DNA from: Desulfobulbus propionicus
Lineage (GTDB): Bacteria > Desulfobacterota > Desulfobulbia > Desulfobulbales > Desulfobulbaceae
Direction of reading: 5' to 3'
NCBI GenBank assembly: GCA_002746685.1
Contig: PDQK01000026.1
Span: 62,001-126,000, forward strand
Length of the DNA stretch: 64,000 bases
The notes beneath the pieces are model-generated. The model saw nothing but the letters and a program-made list of their open reading frames with translations, ran no database searches and was not told where the DNA came from. This document shows, piece after piece, positions 37,346 through 46,266 of this stretch. A program made the position numbers and the translations under genes. Within the stretch, counting starts at the first letter, position 1. Each line of letters starts with the position of its first letter.

Positions 37346-38359
37346 ATGAAAGACATTCGTGATAAAGCAAGAGAATTGATGAAACCCCACTGTAAGGTCT
37401 GCCCGGTGTGTAACGGGAACGCATGTGTAGGGGAAGTTCCCGGCATGGGTGGTTTGGGGACAGCTACCTCGTTTAAGAATAATGTTAAAGCGCTGGAAAA
37501 GGTTTGCTTGAACATGCGCTTGATCCATGATGTGGTTGAGCCGGACACGGCTGTGACTGTGTTGGGAAAACAGCTCGATGTACCCATTATCGCTGCTCCC
37601 ATTGGTGGGGTGTCGTTTAATATGGGTGGCGGGGTAACCGAAGAAGAGTACATTGCAGCCATTATTAACGGGTGTAAGGCTAAGGGGACCATCGGCTGTA
37701 CTGGTGATGGGGTGCCGGAGTTTATCCACCGGGCTGGTTATGATGCTATTCGGGCTGCTGGTGGTCACGGTATCCCCTTTATCAAGCCGTGGGAAGATGA
37801 GGAGTTTTACCAGAAGCTGGATCTGGCCAGGGCTACCGGAACAGATATCATTGGCATGGATATCGATGCTGCCGGACTGATCACCCTGCGCAAAATGGGA
37901 CGCCCTGTTTCCCCCAAGCCTTTGGCCAAGCTCAAGGAGATGATTGAAAAGGTCGGGATGCAGTTCATCTTAAAAGGGGTGATGACTCCCGATGAGGCTG
38001 ATCTTGCTGCTGAAGCCGGAGCTGACGCCATCGTGGTTTCCAACCATGGTGGCCGGGTGCTGGACTATGCGCCAGGTTCTGCAGATGTGCTGGAAGCAAT
38101 CGCAGACAAAGTGAGCGGTAAGCTGACCATCTTTGCCGATGGTGGGGTACGTTCCGGTGGTGATGTGCTCAAGTTGCTTGCTCTTGGAGCTGACGCGGTG
38201 ATGATTGGGCGACCCTTCTCTGTTGCTGCCGTAGGCGGGTTGCAGGAAGGGGTTGAAGCCTACATTGACAGCCTCACTTTGGAGCTCAAGCAGGCCATGG
38301 TGCTCACTGGAACGGCTTCAGCAGCCAGTGTGGATAACGCAATTATTTTTAAGGAGTAA
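37346..38359 (+). CDS. FMN-dependent alpha-hydroxy-acid dehydrogenase-like protein
   Basis: 337 residues of TIM-barrel FMN enzyme in the lactate/glycolate oxidase superfamily. Visible: 'IIAAPIGGVSFNMGGGV' (flavin loop), 'FILKGVMTPDEADLAAEAGADAIVVSNHGGRVLD' with the catalytic His in 'SNHGGR', and phosphate-binding 'IFADGGVRSGGDVLKLLALGADAVMIGRPF'. The N-terminus carries an unusual cysteine cluster 'CKVCPVCNGNAC' near residues 16-27 that could bind metal or an iron-sulfur cluster. Electron acceptor and substrate are not evident. It has a good AAGGAG ribosome site. Confidence 0.85.
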   Translation: MKDIRDKARELMKPHCKVCPVCNGNACVGEVPGMGGLGTATSFKNNVKALEKVCLNMRLIHDVVEPDTAVTVLGKQLDVPIIAAPIGGVSFNMGGGVTEEEYIAAIINGCKAKGTIGCTGDGVPEFIHRAGYDAIRAAGGHGIPFIKPWEDEEFYQKLDLARATGTDIIGMDIDAAGLITLRKMGRPVSPKPLAKLKEMIEKVGMQFILKGVMTPDEADLAAEAGADAIVVSNHGGRVLDYAPGSADVLEAIADKVSGKLTIFADGGVRSGGDVLKLLALGADAVMIGRPFSVAAVGGLQEGVEAYIDSLTLELKQAMVLTGTASAASVDNAIIFKE

Positions 38360-38373
38360 TGTTTTCCAAACAG

Positions 38374-38398
38374 GCAGGGGGAGCGTTCCTCCTGCCCG
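38374..38398 (+). terminator. Strong GC-rich hairpin after the FMN enzyme gene
   Basis: GGCAGGGGGA and TCCTCCTGCC form a ten-pair stem (one G-T) around a four-base loop, about 12 bases past the stop at 38359. No T run follows, so it may protect the transcript end or terminate with Rho. Confidence 0.45.
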
Positions 38399-38520
38399 AG
38401 TGCACTGCCCAGCGGAACCGGTACGGGGTAACCCAGCTTGGTGATTTCGTCAACAAAGATGAGCAATTCAACCGGGAATGTAAAAGGGGCAAAGGAAAAC
38501 GTACCCTTTCTATTCTGCTT

Positions 38521-39276
38521 TTATTCCGGTTTGCCCTTCTTACACGTTAGCATTGCAGGCTTTTTTCCTTTGACTGAAGGATTAAGGCTGATGGAGTCAC
38601 CATCCTCTTTGCCCTGCCTGTAGGCGCTTGTGTAGACTTTTGTGGTGGGGACGGACTCGCGTTGCAGGCCATCGCAAAACATTGCATTGACCCGCTCTTC
38701 TACTGACTGGTTTTTTATGACCATCAGATCCATACCTGTGAGTCCGTACTGGTTTTTTGTTTTGGCATCAGGTCTGGTATGCTCACGTAATATTTTCAGT
38801 CGATTACGAATGGTCATTACAACGCCTATACGGTAACTTTCGTGGAGTATTTGTGGGGAAAGCCAGGGCTTGTCATTCTCTTTTTCCTCAACATAAGCCT
38901 TGCTCATTTTGCGTATTTTCAGGCGCAACCGCTCAAAAAGATCTGTAATGATAGCCACGTCGGTTTTTGATGCGATAAAGGTAATATACCAGCCATCAAG
39001 GGTTGGGCTTATTATTGCCCGCCCATCAAAAGCCTTGGCGATCTCATTGCCTAAAGACTCTTCCCATTTTTGACGATTTTTGGAAAAACCCCAGATTCGT
39101 TCATCCTTAATGCTGGCACCGGAACCATCCTGTGCAACATCCAGGACAGTAAGATTGTGTTCATTCATTAAGGCCTGAGCCTTTTCCAGGGCCAATTCGG
39201 CTTCATTGCCATTGTCGCTGGCAGATAGGGCCAGCAGCTTCTGGAGCTTATCAAATACCTTCTGATCTACTGCCAT
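38521..39276 (-). CDS. DUF2786 domain protein
   Basis: 251 residues. The first 45 residues match the DUF2786 pattern ('FDKLQKLLALSASDNGNEAELALEKAQALMNEHNL'). The rest is a helical, charged region with 'GWYITFIASKTDVAIITDLFERLRLKIRKM' and 'SYRIGVVMTIRNRLKILRE', as in other members with a C-terminal extension. Function is not known for the family, which is often near mobile DNA, although none is seen here. It is separated from the meaB end by a hairpin at 39299-39342. Confidence 0.8.
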   Translation of the reverse strand: MAVDQKVFDKLQKLLALSASDNGNEAELALEKAQALMNEHNLTVLDVAQDGSGASIKDERIWGFSKNRQKWEESLGNEIAKAFDGRAIISPTLDGWYITFIASKTDVAIITDLFERLRLKIRKMSKAYVEEKENDKPWLSPQILHESYRIGVVMTIRNRLKILREHTRPDAKTKNQYGLTGMDLMVIKNQSVEERVNAMFCDGLQRESVPTTKVYTSAYRQGKEDGDSISLNPSVKGKKPAMLTCKKGKPE

Positions 39277-39284
39277 GACGGATA

Positions 39285-39342
39285 ACCAGAAAACAGAAGG
39301 CCCGACCTACGTACCAATAATGATACAGCAGTAAGGCGGGCC
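39285..39342 (-). terminator. Terminator-like hairpin downstream of the mut operon
   Basis: Arms at 39299-39310 (GGCCCGACCTAC) and 39331-39342 (GTAAGGCGGGCC) pair with one bulge on each side around a 20-base loop. In the minus direction it is followed by TTCTGTTTTCTGG, a modest T-rich tail. It probably ends the mutA-mutB-meaB transcript about 190 bases past meaB. Confidence 0.6.
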
Positions 39343-39357
39343 AAGGAAAAAAAGGAG

Positions 39358-39498
39358 TTACTTGATGCCAGTGAAGGATGTGTGGGTAATGGTTGTTGGT
39401 CCCTGAAATTCAACAAAGCCGGAATCATTGATTTCCATGCTTCTAGGGTCGTCAGTCATGCCGGAGAATTGCTGGAACCACAGTTCCGAATTACACAC
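39358..39498 (-). CDS. Possible short gene or gene relic after meaB
   Basis: An open frame ending at 39358 reads 'CNSELWFQQFSGMTDDPRSM' then 'EINDSGFVEFQGPTTITHTS', which has the look of real protein rather than noise. A GTG at 39498 would give 46 residues and an ATG at 39459 only 33; neither has a ribosome site. It sits between meaB and the operon's terminator. It may be a small peptide or the tail of a lost gene; I do not recognise the sequence. Confidence 0.3.
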   Translation of the reverse strand: MCNSELWFQQFSGMTDDPRSMEINDSGFVEFQGPTTITHTSFTGIK

Positions 39499-39532
39499 AT
39501 CAGCATGGGCAATGCCCGTGCTGCATCTCTCA

Positions 39533-40663
39533 CTACTTCTCAAATATCTGAATGAGCTGCTGGACAGCAGAAACGGCAGGTATTTCTTCATCTGCCACCT
39601 GTTTCTCAATTCCAGGCAAGGCCTTGATAATTTCCGGGTGCCTGGTGAACAGGTTGCGCAGGTGTTCATCAACCATATCATGGACCCAGTTGATGTTCTG
39701 TTGCCTGCGGTGATTATCAAAAACACCCGACGCTGTGGTAATCTCCTTAAATTTGAGAATGACCTTCCAGATGTCTTCTATACCTTTATCTTTAGCGGCT
39801 GAGCAGGTATAGGCATGGGAAACCCACCCTTCGGTGGAGGGCTGCAGGTAATGCATTGCCCTTTCATATTCATTGCGGGCCATTTGGGCCGGCAGTTCAT
39901 TGTCGCCATCTGCCTTGTTAATGACCAGGGCATCTGCAAGCTCCATGATTCCCTTTTTGATCCCCTGCAGCTCATCACCGGCACCAGCCAGCATCAGGAG
40001 CAGGAAAAAATCAACCATGGAGCGAACCGTGGTTTCGCTTTGACCAACTCCAACCGTTTCGATCAGGATGACATCAAAACCTGCAGCCTCGCAGATCAGC
40101 ATGGTCTCCCTGGTTTTTCTGGCAACACCACCCAGGGTGCCGCTTGATGGAGAGGGCCGGATAAAGCAACGCTCATCCCGGCCAATGCGTTCCATCCTGG
40201 TTTTATCGCCCAGAATACTGCCGCCTGACTTGGAACTGCTGGGGTCAACAGCTAACACGGCAACCTTATAGCCATTGTTGGTCAGGTAGTGACCAAGGGA
40301 CTCAATAAAGGTACTTTTCCCGACACCAGGAACACCTGTGATCCCGACACGCATGGATTTTCCGGTGTGGGGCAGCAGGGCTTTCAGGACTTCCTGGGCT
40401 TGATCCACATGGGCGGGCAGATTACTTTCCGCCAGGGTTATGGCCCGGCCAAGCAGACCTCGGTCACCGTTGAGGACACCTTCTGCAAGTTGTACCGGAG
40501 TCAGCTTCGGTCGACTGTACTTGCTTGCTTTTTTTTTCTTTCCAGCAGTCTTATATGCATCAATACCGTCATGGCCGGCAGCAACACCGTCCATTACCCG
40601 ACAGGCAAACCCATCCGCGCCTCCTTCCGGAACCCATGAAGGACGTTTTTCGTCATTGGACAT
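39533..40663 (-). CDS. meaB: Methylmalonyl-CoA mutase-associated GTPase MeaB
   Basis: G3E-type GTPase chaperone that protects methylmalonyl-CoA mutase and gates loading of adenosylcobalamin. 376 residues. Motifs: Walker A 'GITGVPGVGKSTFIESLG', 'VLAVDPSSSKSGGSILGDKTRM', 'ILIETVGVGQSE' and the base-recognition 'VINKADGDNELPAQM'. A roughly 50-residue N-terminal extension ('RVMDGVAAGHDGIDAYKTAGKK') is common in this branch. It is third in the mutA-mutB-meaB series, 79 bases after mutB, with AAGGGG as ribosome site. Confidence 0.95.
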   Translation of the reverse strand: MSNDEKRPSWVPEGGADGFACRVMDGVAAGHDGIDAYKTAGKKKKASKYSRPKLTPVQLAEGVLNGDRGLLGRAITLAESNLPAHVDQAQEVLKALLPHTGKSMRVGITGVPGVGKSTFIESLGHYLTNNGYKVAVLAVDPSSSKSGGSILGDKTRMERIGRDERCFIRPSPSSGTLGGVARKTRETMLICEAAGFDVILIETVGVGQSETTVRSMVDFFLLLMLAGAGDELQGIKKGIMELADALVINKADGDNELPAQMARNEYERAMHYLQPSTEGWVSHAYTCSAAKDKGIEDIWKVILKFKEITTASGVFDNHRRQQNINWVHDMVDEHLRNLFTRHPEIIKALPGIEKQVADEEIPAVSAVQQLIQIFEK

Positions 40664-40689
40664 ATATACCCCTTTAGCATTAAGGTTTT

Positions 40690-40723
40690 CCCCTTCTCTA
40701 AAAACCAGACCTTAGAGAAGGGG
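40690..40723. repeat. Perfect 12-bp hairpin between mutB and meaB
   Basis: CCCCTTCTCTAA (40690-40701) and TTAGAGAAGGGG (40712-40723), ten-base loop. No T run follows on the minus strand, so it is more likely an mRNA-processing or stabilising hairpin that sets the meaB level than a terminator. Confidence 0.7.
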
Positions 40724-40742
40724 AGTTGGAGTATCTTAAAGA

Positions 40743-42917
40743 TTATGCCAGGCGCTCATTCAGCTCTTCCAGCACCTTCTGGGCTGCAACCGGGATAACT
40801 GTACCCGGTCCAAAAATAGCAGCAGCGCCACTTTCATAAAGGAATTCATAGTCTGGAGCTGGAATAACGCCACCGATGACCGCCATGATGTCCGGGCGTC
40901 CCAGTTTTTCCAGTTCTTCCACAAGCGCTGGCAACAGCGTCTTATGACCAGCAGCAAGCGAACTGAATCCAATGATGTGACAGTCGTTTTCAACTGCCTG
41001 GCGTGCCGCCTCGTCAGGGGTCTGGAAAAGCGGTCCGACATCTACGTCAAAACCGAGGTCAGCAAAGGCGGTAGAAATAACCTTGGCACCACGGTCATGG
41101 CCATCCTGACCAAGCTTGGCTACCATGATACGAGGACGACGCCCTTCGCGTTCCTCGAATTCTTTGGTCATCTTGATCACCTTTTCCATCTCTTCCTGCT
41201 CACTAAACTCAGCCTTATAGATTCCTGATATGGATCGAATCACAGCAGTATGTCTCCCCCAAGGTTTTTCAAGTGCATCGGAAATTTCACCAAGTGAAGC
41301 GCGGGCGCGGGCTGCTTCAATGGACAGTGCCAGCAGGTTCCCTTCTCCGGTTTCAGCGCATTTGGTCAACGCAGCAAGCTGTTGCTGACACTTGGTTTCA
41401 TCACGCATTTCCCTGAGCTTGGCAAGGCGCTTAAGTTGCGCCTCGCGAACCACGGTATTATCAACTTCCAGGGTGTCCAGAGCATCTTCCTCGTCCAGAC
41501 AATAGGTGTTAACACCGATGATTTTTTCACTGCCAGAATCAATACCAGCCTGACGACGGGCAGCGGCCTCTTCAATACGCATTTTAGGCAGCCCGGTCTC
41601 GATAGCCTTAGCCATACCACCAAGCTTCTCAACTTCCTGGATGTGCCCCCAGGCTCTCTTCATTATAGCACCGGTAAGGGCTTCCACATAGTAGGAACCA
41701 CCCCATGGGTCAGCAGGTCTGCAGATATTGGTTTCATCCTGCAGGTACAGCTGCGTGTTCCGGGCAATACGTGCGGAAAAGTCTGTTGGCAGCGCAATAG
41801 CCTCGTCAAGAGAGTTGGTATGCATGGACTGGGTATGTCCCAGTGCTGCAGCCATGGCCTCAATCGTAGTACGGCATACATTGTTGAAGGGGTCACCTTC
41901 GGTGAGCGACCAACCAGAGGTCTGGCTATGGGTCCGCAAGGCCAGCGACTTCACGTTCTCGGGGTTAAAGGTCTTGATAATTTTTGCCCAGATGACGCGA
42001 GCTGCACGCATCTTGGCAATTTCCATAAAATAGTTCATCCCCTGTGCCCAGAAAAAGGACAACCGAGGCGCAAATTTATCAATACTCATGCCGGCATTAA
42101 CACCTGCACGGGCATAATCCCAGCCATCGGCCAAGGTATAGGCCATCTCGATGTCTGAGGTAGCACCAGCCTCCTCCATGTGATATCCGGAGATACTGAT
42201 GGAGTTATACTTGGGCATGTTTTGCGCAGTATAGGAGAAAATATCTGAGATAATCCTCATGGATTCAGCGGGCGGATAAATATAGGTATTCCGCACCATG
42301 TATTCCTTGAGGATATCGTTCTGGATGGTGCCGCCCAGTTGGTCCTGGCGTACACCCTGTTCTTCCGCTGCCACGATGTAAAAAGACAGAATCGGCAGAA
42401 CCGCTCCGTTCATGGTCATGGATACGGTCATTTGATCCAGCGGGATACCATCGAACAGAATATTCATATCCAGAATGGAGTCAACCGCAACACCAGCCTT
42501 ACCCACATCACCTACTACGCGTGGATGATCAGAGTCGTAACCGCGATGGGTGGCCAGGTCAAAAGCAATGGACAACCCTTTCTGACCAGCGGCCAGGTTC
42601 TTACGGTAGAATGCATTACTCTCTTCTGCTGTGGAAAAACCTGCGTATTGCCGAACCGTCCAGGGGCGCATAACAAACATGGTCGCATATGGCCCGCGCA
42701 GATACGGGGGTATCCCTGCGTGATAACCGAGATGGTCAAGTCCTTGATAATCATCGCGATTATACATGGGCTTCACATCAATCTGCTCAACCGTTTTCCA
42801 GACATAGTCTTCGGCTGTCATACCGGTTTCTTGCTGGATATTGGCAGCCCATTGCTTGTAGTTCATCTGCGGCTTGCCGGTGTTAAACACCATTTTTGTA
42901 AAATCAGGATTCATCAT
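40743..42917 (-). CDS. mutB: Methylmalonyl-CoA mutase, large (catalytic) subunit
   Basis: Adenosylcobalamin-dependent interconversion of (R)-methylmalonyl-CoA and succinyl-CoA. 724 residues: an N-terminal TIM barrel with '[19 protein letters not shown]', '[20 protein letters not shown]' and '[12 protein letters not shown]', and a C-terminal cobalamin domain with the lower-ligand motif '[13 protein letters not shown]' near residue 602 and 'GVIPAPDY'. The stop of mutA overlaps its start (ATGA-type), giving coupled translation. In a sulfate reducer the enzyme serves propionate oxidation or propionate formation. Confidence 0.97.
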   Translation of the reverse strand: MMNPDFTKMVFNTGKPQMNYKQWAANIQQETGMTAEDYVWKTVEQIDVKPMYNRDDYQGLDHLGYHAGIPPYLRGPYATMFVMRPWTVRQYAGFSTAEESNAFYRKNLAAGQKGLSIAFDLATHRGYDSDHPRVVGDVGKAGVAVDSILDMNILFDGIPLDQMTVSMTMNGAVLPILSFYIVAAEEQGVRQDQLGGTIQNDILKEYMVRNTYIYPPAESMRIISDIFSYTAQNMPKYNSISISGYHMEEAGATSDIEMAYTLADGWDYARAGVNAGMSIDKFAPRLSFFWAQGMNYFMEIAKMRAARVIWAKIIKTFNPENVKSLALRTHSQTSGWSLTEGDPFNNVCRTTIEAMAAALGHTQSMHTNSLDEAIALPTDFSARIARNTQLYLQDETNICRPADPWGGSYYVEALTGAIMKRAWGHIQEVEKLGGMAKAIETGLPKMRIEEAAARRQAGIDSGSEKIIGVNTYCLDEEDALDTLEVDNTVVREAQLKRLAKLREMRDETKCQQQLAALTKCAETGEGNLLALSIEAARARASLGEISDALEKPWGRHTAVIRSISGIYKAEFSEQEEMEKVIKMTKEFEEREGRRPRIMVAKLGQDGHDRGAKVISTAFADLGFDVDVGPLFQTPDEAARQAVENDCHIIGFSSLAAGHKTLLPALVEELEKLGRPDIMAVIGGVIPAPDYEFLYESGAAAIFGPGTVIPVAAQKVLEELNERLA

Positions 42918-45043
42918 GCTACCACCCCCATATGTTTTTGCAGATTACCAAGCAGCTCCAGAGCATTGGAACGTATGTGCAGAAATTCATCAACACCTGC
43001 TTCCTTAAAGGCCTCAATATGATCCTTTGGATATCCGGCGAGGATCACCATGACATCAGGAGCAGCTGCCTTGATTTTTTTTGCAATAACAGGGACAACA
43101 TCGGGGTACATATCATCTGTACCGGTGATAATAACAGCCTTGGCACCGGACTCAAGCGCTGCATCAGCGGCTTCTTCCGGGGTCGCAAAACCGGTGTTGG
43201 CAATGGTCTCAAAGGCAGCAACATTGAAAAAGCCGGTGGAGAAATCGGCACGGGCTTTATGTTTAGGAATAGGCCCATTGTTCGCCAGGAAAAGCTTGGG
43301 CGCCTCACCTGTTTTTTCGATATAGGCTTCGGTGGCGCGGCGAATGTTTTCAAACGGTTCAGCCCCGCGGTGAATGTTCAGCGGATTAACGCTTTCGCTC
43401 CCTTCAGCACCCTGACGAAGTGCAGCGGTCAGCTCACCAAGATTTGCACCCTGTGCCGCTGCTTTAACTGCGGCCTCAACGGTTGCACCACTCATATTTG
43501 CCTGCTCACCACTTACCGAGTCCAGCAGGGAGGCAACATCAGCACCTTTTGCTACCGCTGCTACCTGCTCAGCACGGTCTGCCTGGAATGCTGCAAAGTC
43601 AAAATCATAGGTTTCAACTTTTTTCTCTTCCAGATAAGGGTACATATTGGTTCCGACAAAAATGTCTTTTCTTACCGCAATATTCTTTAAGCGGGCTGCA
43701 GCAACCGCTGTAGTTTGATCCTGTGGCATCCCTTCACCAAGGAAAGCAAAAAATCCCCCCTTACTTTCAACTTCCTGGAACAATGCCCAGATTTTTTCAG
43801 CAAGCTGACTGGTAATGGTTTCCACGTACCACGAGCCGCCTGCAGGGTCAACCACGCGGTCAAAATGGCCTTCTTCCTTGAGTACGATATGGACGTTTCG
43901 AGCAATCCTGCGGGAAAACTCATTGGGTTGACGGAAAATTTCGTCAAAAGGACCAACATGCATGGAATCTACGCCACCGGCAATACCGGAGAATGCTTCA
44001 GTGGAAACACGCAACATATTTACCCAGGGATCTACATGGGTTTTGTTCCAGGTAGAGGTACGGGCGTGGATGGACATCTTTTGTCCTTCTTCGCCGACCC
44101 CAAAGGCCTCGGCGACCTGACACCAAATCATGCGGGCAGCGCGGAATTTGGCGATCTCCATGAAAAAGTCTGCTCCAATGGAAAAAGAGAAGACGATATT
44201 CTTTGCAGCAGTATCAACATCAACGCCGCGTTTTTGCATGGCGCGGATATATTCAACGGCAGTGGCAACAGCATAGGTCACTTCCTGCACAGCATTACCG
44301 CCAGCATATTGATACGGCTCTGCATGGACACAGACCGTCTTAAGCTGAGGAGCATTGTCCTTGGCCCACAGGGTTAACTGTGCCATCTCGTCATACGACT
44401 TTTCAAGCGAGATTGGCAAAGAGCCTTCAACAGCTAAATAGCCTAGAGGGTCAACGCCAAGACAACCGCGTAGATCAGCAACGCTCCCCCCTTGTTTTGC
44501 AACAAAGGCAGCAAGAAGAGCTGCCATTCCCACTCCGGAAAATCCACTATGGGTTAAAAGGGGGAGTTCAGTGAGATCAACACCAGCAAGGGCTGTTTCC
44601 AGGTCATTGACAGAGGCGACAGATAGCCCGCCAACACCAACAGCATCCAGCTCGGCCTGGTCGGGGTTCAGTCCCTGCCTGGTTGCCTTATCAAAAGGTA
44701 TATTCAGCGAATCCTGACCTTTACTCAGGTCATTGACAATGGCTTCATTGAATTCTTCAGGATCTGGATTGGTGATTTCCTGAGCAATCTTCCACGATTC
44801 TTTCAAATCTCCCGCAGCAGTGGTGCCACGCACATAGGGAGCCTGGCCAGGCAAGGCATCAATGTGATCCAGCTTTTCAAGATCAGCCTGAAAATACATA
44901 GGCTGAATGTCAATCCCTTCATAGGTCTTCTTGATCAACACCTTGTCAAACGGCTTACCTTTCAGCAACTTATGGGCTGCGTCGAGCCATTCCGCGTGGG
45001 TGTGAGCCGGAAAATCCTTCAGGATGTCTAACGCATCACTCAT
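42914..45043 (-). CDS. mutA: Methylmalonyl-CoA mutase, small (non-catalytic) subunit
   Basis: Partner subunit of MutB, 709 residues from the ATG at 45043, behind GAGGAG; 34 extra open codons upstream run into the leader's terminator and are not coding. It shares the fold ('[10 protein letters not shown]', '[20 protein letters not shown]', '[16 protein letters not shown]') but lacks the D-x-H-x-x-G cobalamin motif, as expected for the inactive subunit. First gene of the operon; expression is likely controlled by the two cobalamin riboswitches upstream. Confidence 0.95.
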   Translation of the reverse strand: MSDALDILKDFPAHTHAEWLDAAHKLLKGKPFDKVLIKKTYEGIDIQPMYFQADLEKLDHIDALPGQAPYVRGTTAAGDLKESWKIAQEITNPDPEEFNEAIVNDLSKGQDSLNIPFDKATRQGLNPDQAELDAVGVGGLSVASVNDLETALAGVDLTELPLLTHSGFSGVGMAALLAAFVAKQGGSVADLRGCLGVDPLGYLAVEGSLPISLEKSYDEMAQLTLWAKDNAPQLKTVCVHAEPYQYAGGNAVQEVTYAVATAVEYIRAMQKRGVDVDTAAKNIVFSFSIGADFFMEIAKFRAARMIWCQVAEAFGVGEEGQKMSIHARTSTWNKTHVDPWVNMLRVSTEAFSGIAGGVDSMHVGPFDEIFRQPNEFSRRIARNVHIVLKEEGHFDRVVDPAGGSWYVETITSQLAEKIWALFQEVESKGGFFAFLGEGMPQDQTTAVAAARLKNIAVRKDIFVGTNMYPYLEEKKVETYDFDFAAFQADRAEQVAAVAKGADVASLLDSVSGEQANMSGATVEAAVKAAAQGANLGELTAALRQGAEGSESVNPLNIHRGAEPFENIRRATEAYIEKTGEAPKLFLANNGPIPKHKARADFSTGFFNVAAFETIANTGFATPEEAADAALESGAKAVIITGTDDMYPDVVPVIAKKIKAAAPDVMVILAGYPKDHIEAFKEAGVDEFLHIRSNALELLGNLQKHMGVVA

Positions 45044-45080
45044 TGTCTTCTCCTCTTGATGTTTGAACTTGTAAAACAAG

Positions 45081-45117
45081 CAAAAAAATTCCCCAAGCCC
45101 TGAATTGGACAGGGGAA
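45081..45117 (-). terminator. Intrinsic terminator of the mutA leader (proximal riboswitch)
   Basis: TTCCCC (45089-45094) pairs with GGGGAA (45112-45117), and an alternative inner stem CCCTG/CAGGG (45098-45102/45110-45114) shares the same segment. On the minus strand seven T residues follow (complement of 45082-45088). It lies 38 bases before the mutA start codon, so transcription would stop before the gene when the hairpin forms. The position suits the expression platform of the riboswitch at 45268-45430. Confidence 0.75.
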
Positions 45118-45267
45118 GGTGCGCCCTGTTTACTTCATCACCCAAGTAAATCTTTTCTGTTGAAGGTGTAAGGTAAAATTTTGAGACCCTTGCAAACGCA
45201 ACAATATAAAAGACTTACATTATGCGTTCAAGCCGGTATCCACGCCGCTTGCGCTAATAAAAGGGGA

Positions 45268-45430
45268 TCGGCAGGTCTTCTGGCTTCCGGATCATCCTAC
45301 TTGCTGTGCCTTCCCAACAGTGACGTCAGTGGCATGTTACAGCGTTCGTTCCCGGTTACAGCGGCGGGACCACAACGGATTTGCACCGTTTTCCCAATTA
45401 AGCCAAAACAAATGGCACCGAAACAGTATG
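45268..45430 (-). promoter_or_regulatory. Cobalamin riboswitch, proximal copy
   Basis: Read on the minus strand, the conserved blocks appear in order: GGTGCC at the 5' end, GGGAAAACGGTGCAAATCC, GGTCCCGCCGCTGTAACC, GCCACTG, TTGGGAAGG and the B12 box GCCAGAAGACCTGCC at about 45284-45270. This is the adenosylcobalamin aptamer pattern (Rfam Cobalamin type). It points toward mutA, about 225 bases away, with an intrinsic terminator between. Confidence 0.93.
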
Positions 45431-45724
45431 TAGGCCGAAAAATACTCTCTCCCCAAACGCCATGAAAATACATTTGGATTACTTCTTTCTCCACCTTCCA
45501 AATGGAGGAGAAGCAAGGACATGGCATAGTGTAAATCAGTACTGCTGGCTATTTGGGTGGAGCAGGAAAAAAAGCCTCTATCGTTGTATCCGGCAAAATA
45601 CAACAAAGGAGGGAGCATGGCGCATTGTTTGTAAACCACGGCAAGAAAGACTCTTTTACGCAGTAATCGGCGCAGTACAACCAACCTGCTTATAGCCGAG
45701 GTTTTATGCCTGTCATGCTCGTTC
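45431..45724 (-). other. Spacer between the two cobalamin riboswitches
   Basis: About 290 bases with no convincing gene on either strand; open frames of 77-115 codons exist but run through aptamer or terminator sequence and show no family features. A second promoter serving only the proximal riboswitch could lie here but none was clear. Confidence 0.5.
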
Positions 45725-45768
45725 GGAAATAAAAAATCCCCGAATCACTCTTAAAATGATCCGTGGAT
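45725..45768 (-). terminator. Intrinsic terminator after the distal riboswitch
   Basis: Arms at 45736-45747 and 45757-45768 form 12 positions with one mismatch and one G-T pair around a nine-base loop; on the minus strand the sequence continues TTTTTTATTT. It is about 60 bases past the end of the distal cobalamin aptamer, with no gene between, so it is probably that riboswitch's expression platform. Confidence 0.85.
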
Positions 45769-45828
45769 GCCCTGGTATTCCTCGTATCTGGTACTGGTTT
45801 CGTTTGCCTCGCGAAAGCAGCTGTGTTT

Positions 45829-45990
45829 CCAGGCAGGTCTTCTGACTTCCGGATCATCCTACTTACTGCGCCTTCCCATCTTCTTGCGACAGTGACATTC
45901 TTGCAGCGTTTGTCCTCGGTAACAGCGGCGGGCCCGTCCCAGATTCACACCGGGTTCCCTTTTAGCTTGCAAACAAGCACCTGAAACAAT
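45829..45990 (-). promoter_or_regulatory. Cobalamin riboswitch, distal copy
   Basis: Minus-strand blocks: AGGTGC, GGGAACCCGGTGTGAATC, GGGCCCGCCGCTGTTACC, GTCACTG, ATGGGAAGG and the B12 box GTCAGAAGACCTGCC at about 45846-45832. Over the B12 box and preceding AGTAGGATGATCCGGAAG it is nearly identical to the proximal copy, so one probably arose by duplication of the other. Followed by its own terminator and then by the second riboswitch. Confidence 0.93.
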
Positions 45991-46266
45991 CCAACAAAAA
46001 CAGAATTGAAATTTGATGTCAACATTTTTCCAGGTATTTCAGCCTAAAAAGTTTAACCATTGGTGATTCATGGTACCCCATCACAGGGTCACGTTTAAGT
46101 GGCCAGTCTGATCCATTCCAGATCAGGCTCTTGATTGTTGAAATGCCAATCCATGGCATTCTCAAATGTTAATGGGAATGGGCCTTTCGGGAATGCATGC
46201 AGCCATTTCGTGGCATTTCGAAATCCTGAAGAATAAACAGGGATCAGAGCAATTGCTTAAAAAACA
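45991..46266. other. Gap upstream of the distal riboswitch
   Basis: 276 bases between the end of the FIST-GGDEF-EAL gene and the riboswitch leader, both on the minus strand. A TTGACA-like -35 for the leader lies at 46017-46022 (minus strand) without a clear -10. A seven-pair hairpin AATGCCA/TGGCATT (46142-46160) may end the upstream gene's transcript. Confidence 0.35.

Noticed and set aside
38260..38466. Minus-strand frame with 'LIFVDEITKLGYPVP' resembling part of an ATPase
   Set aside because: It overlaps the 3' end of the FMN enzyme gene and the hairpin; no Walker motifs or continuation; most likely chance.
45337..45684. Open frame of 115 codons between the two riboswitches on the minus strand
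   Set aside because: It runs through the proximal riboswitch aptamer, shows no family features, and its composition looks like leader RNA.
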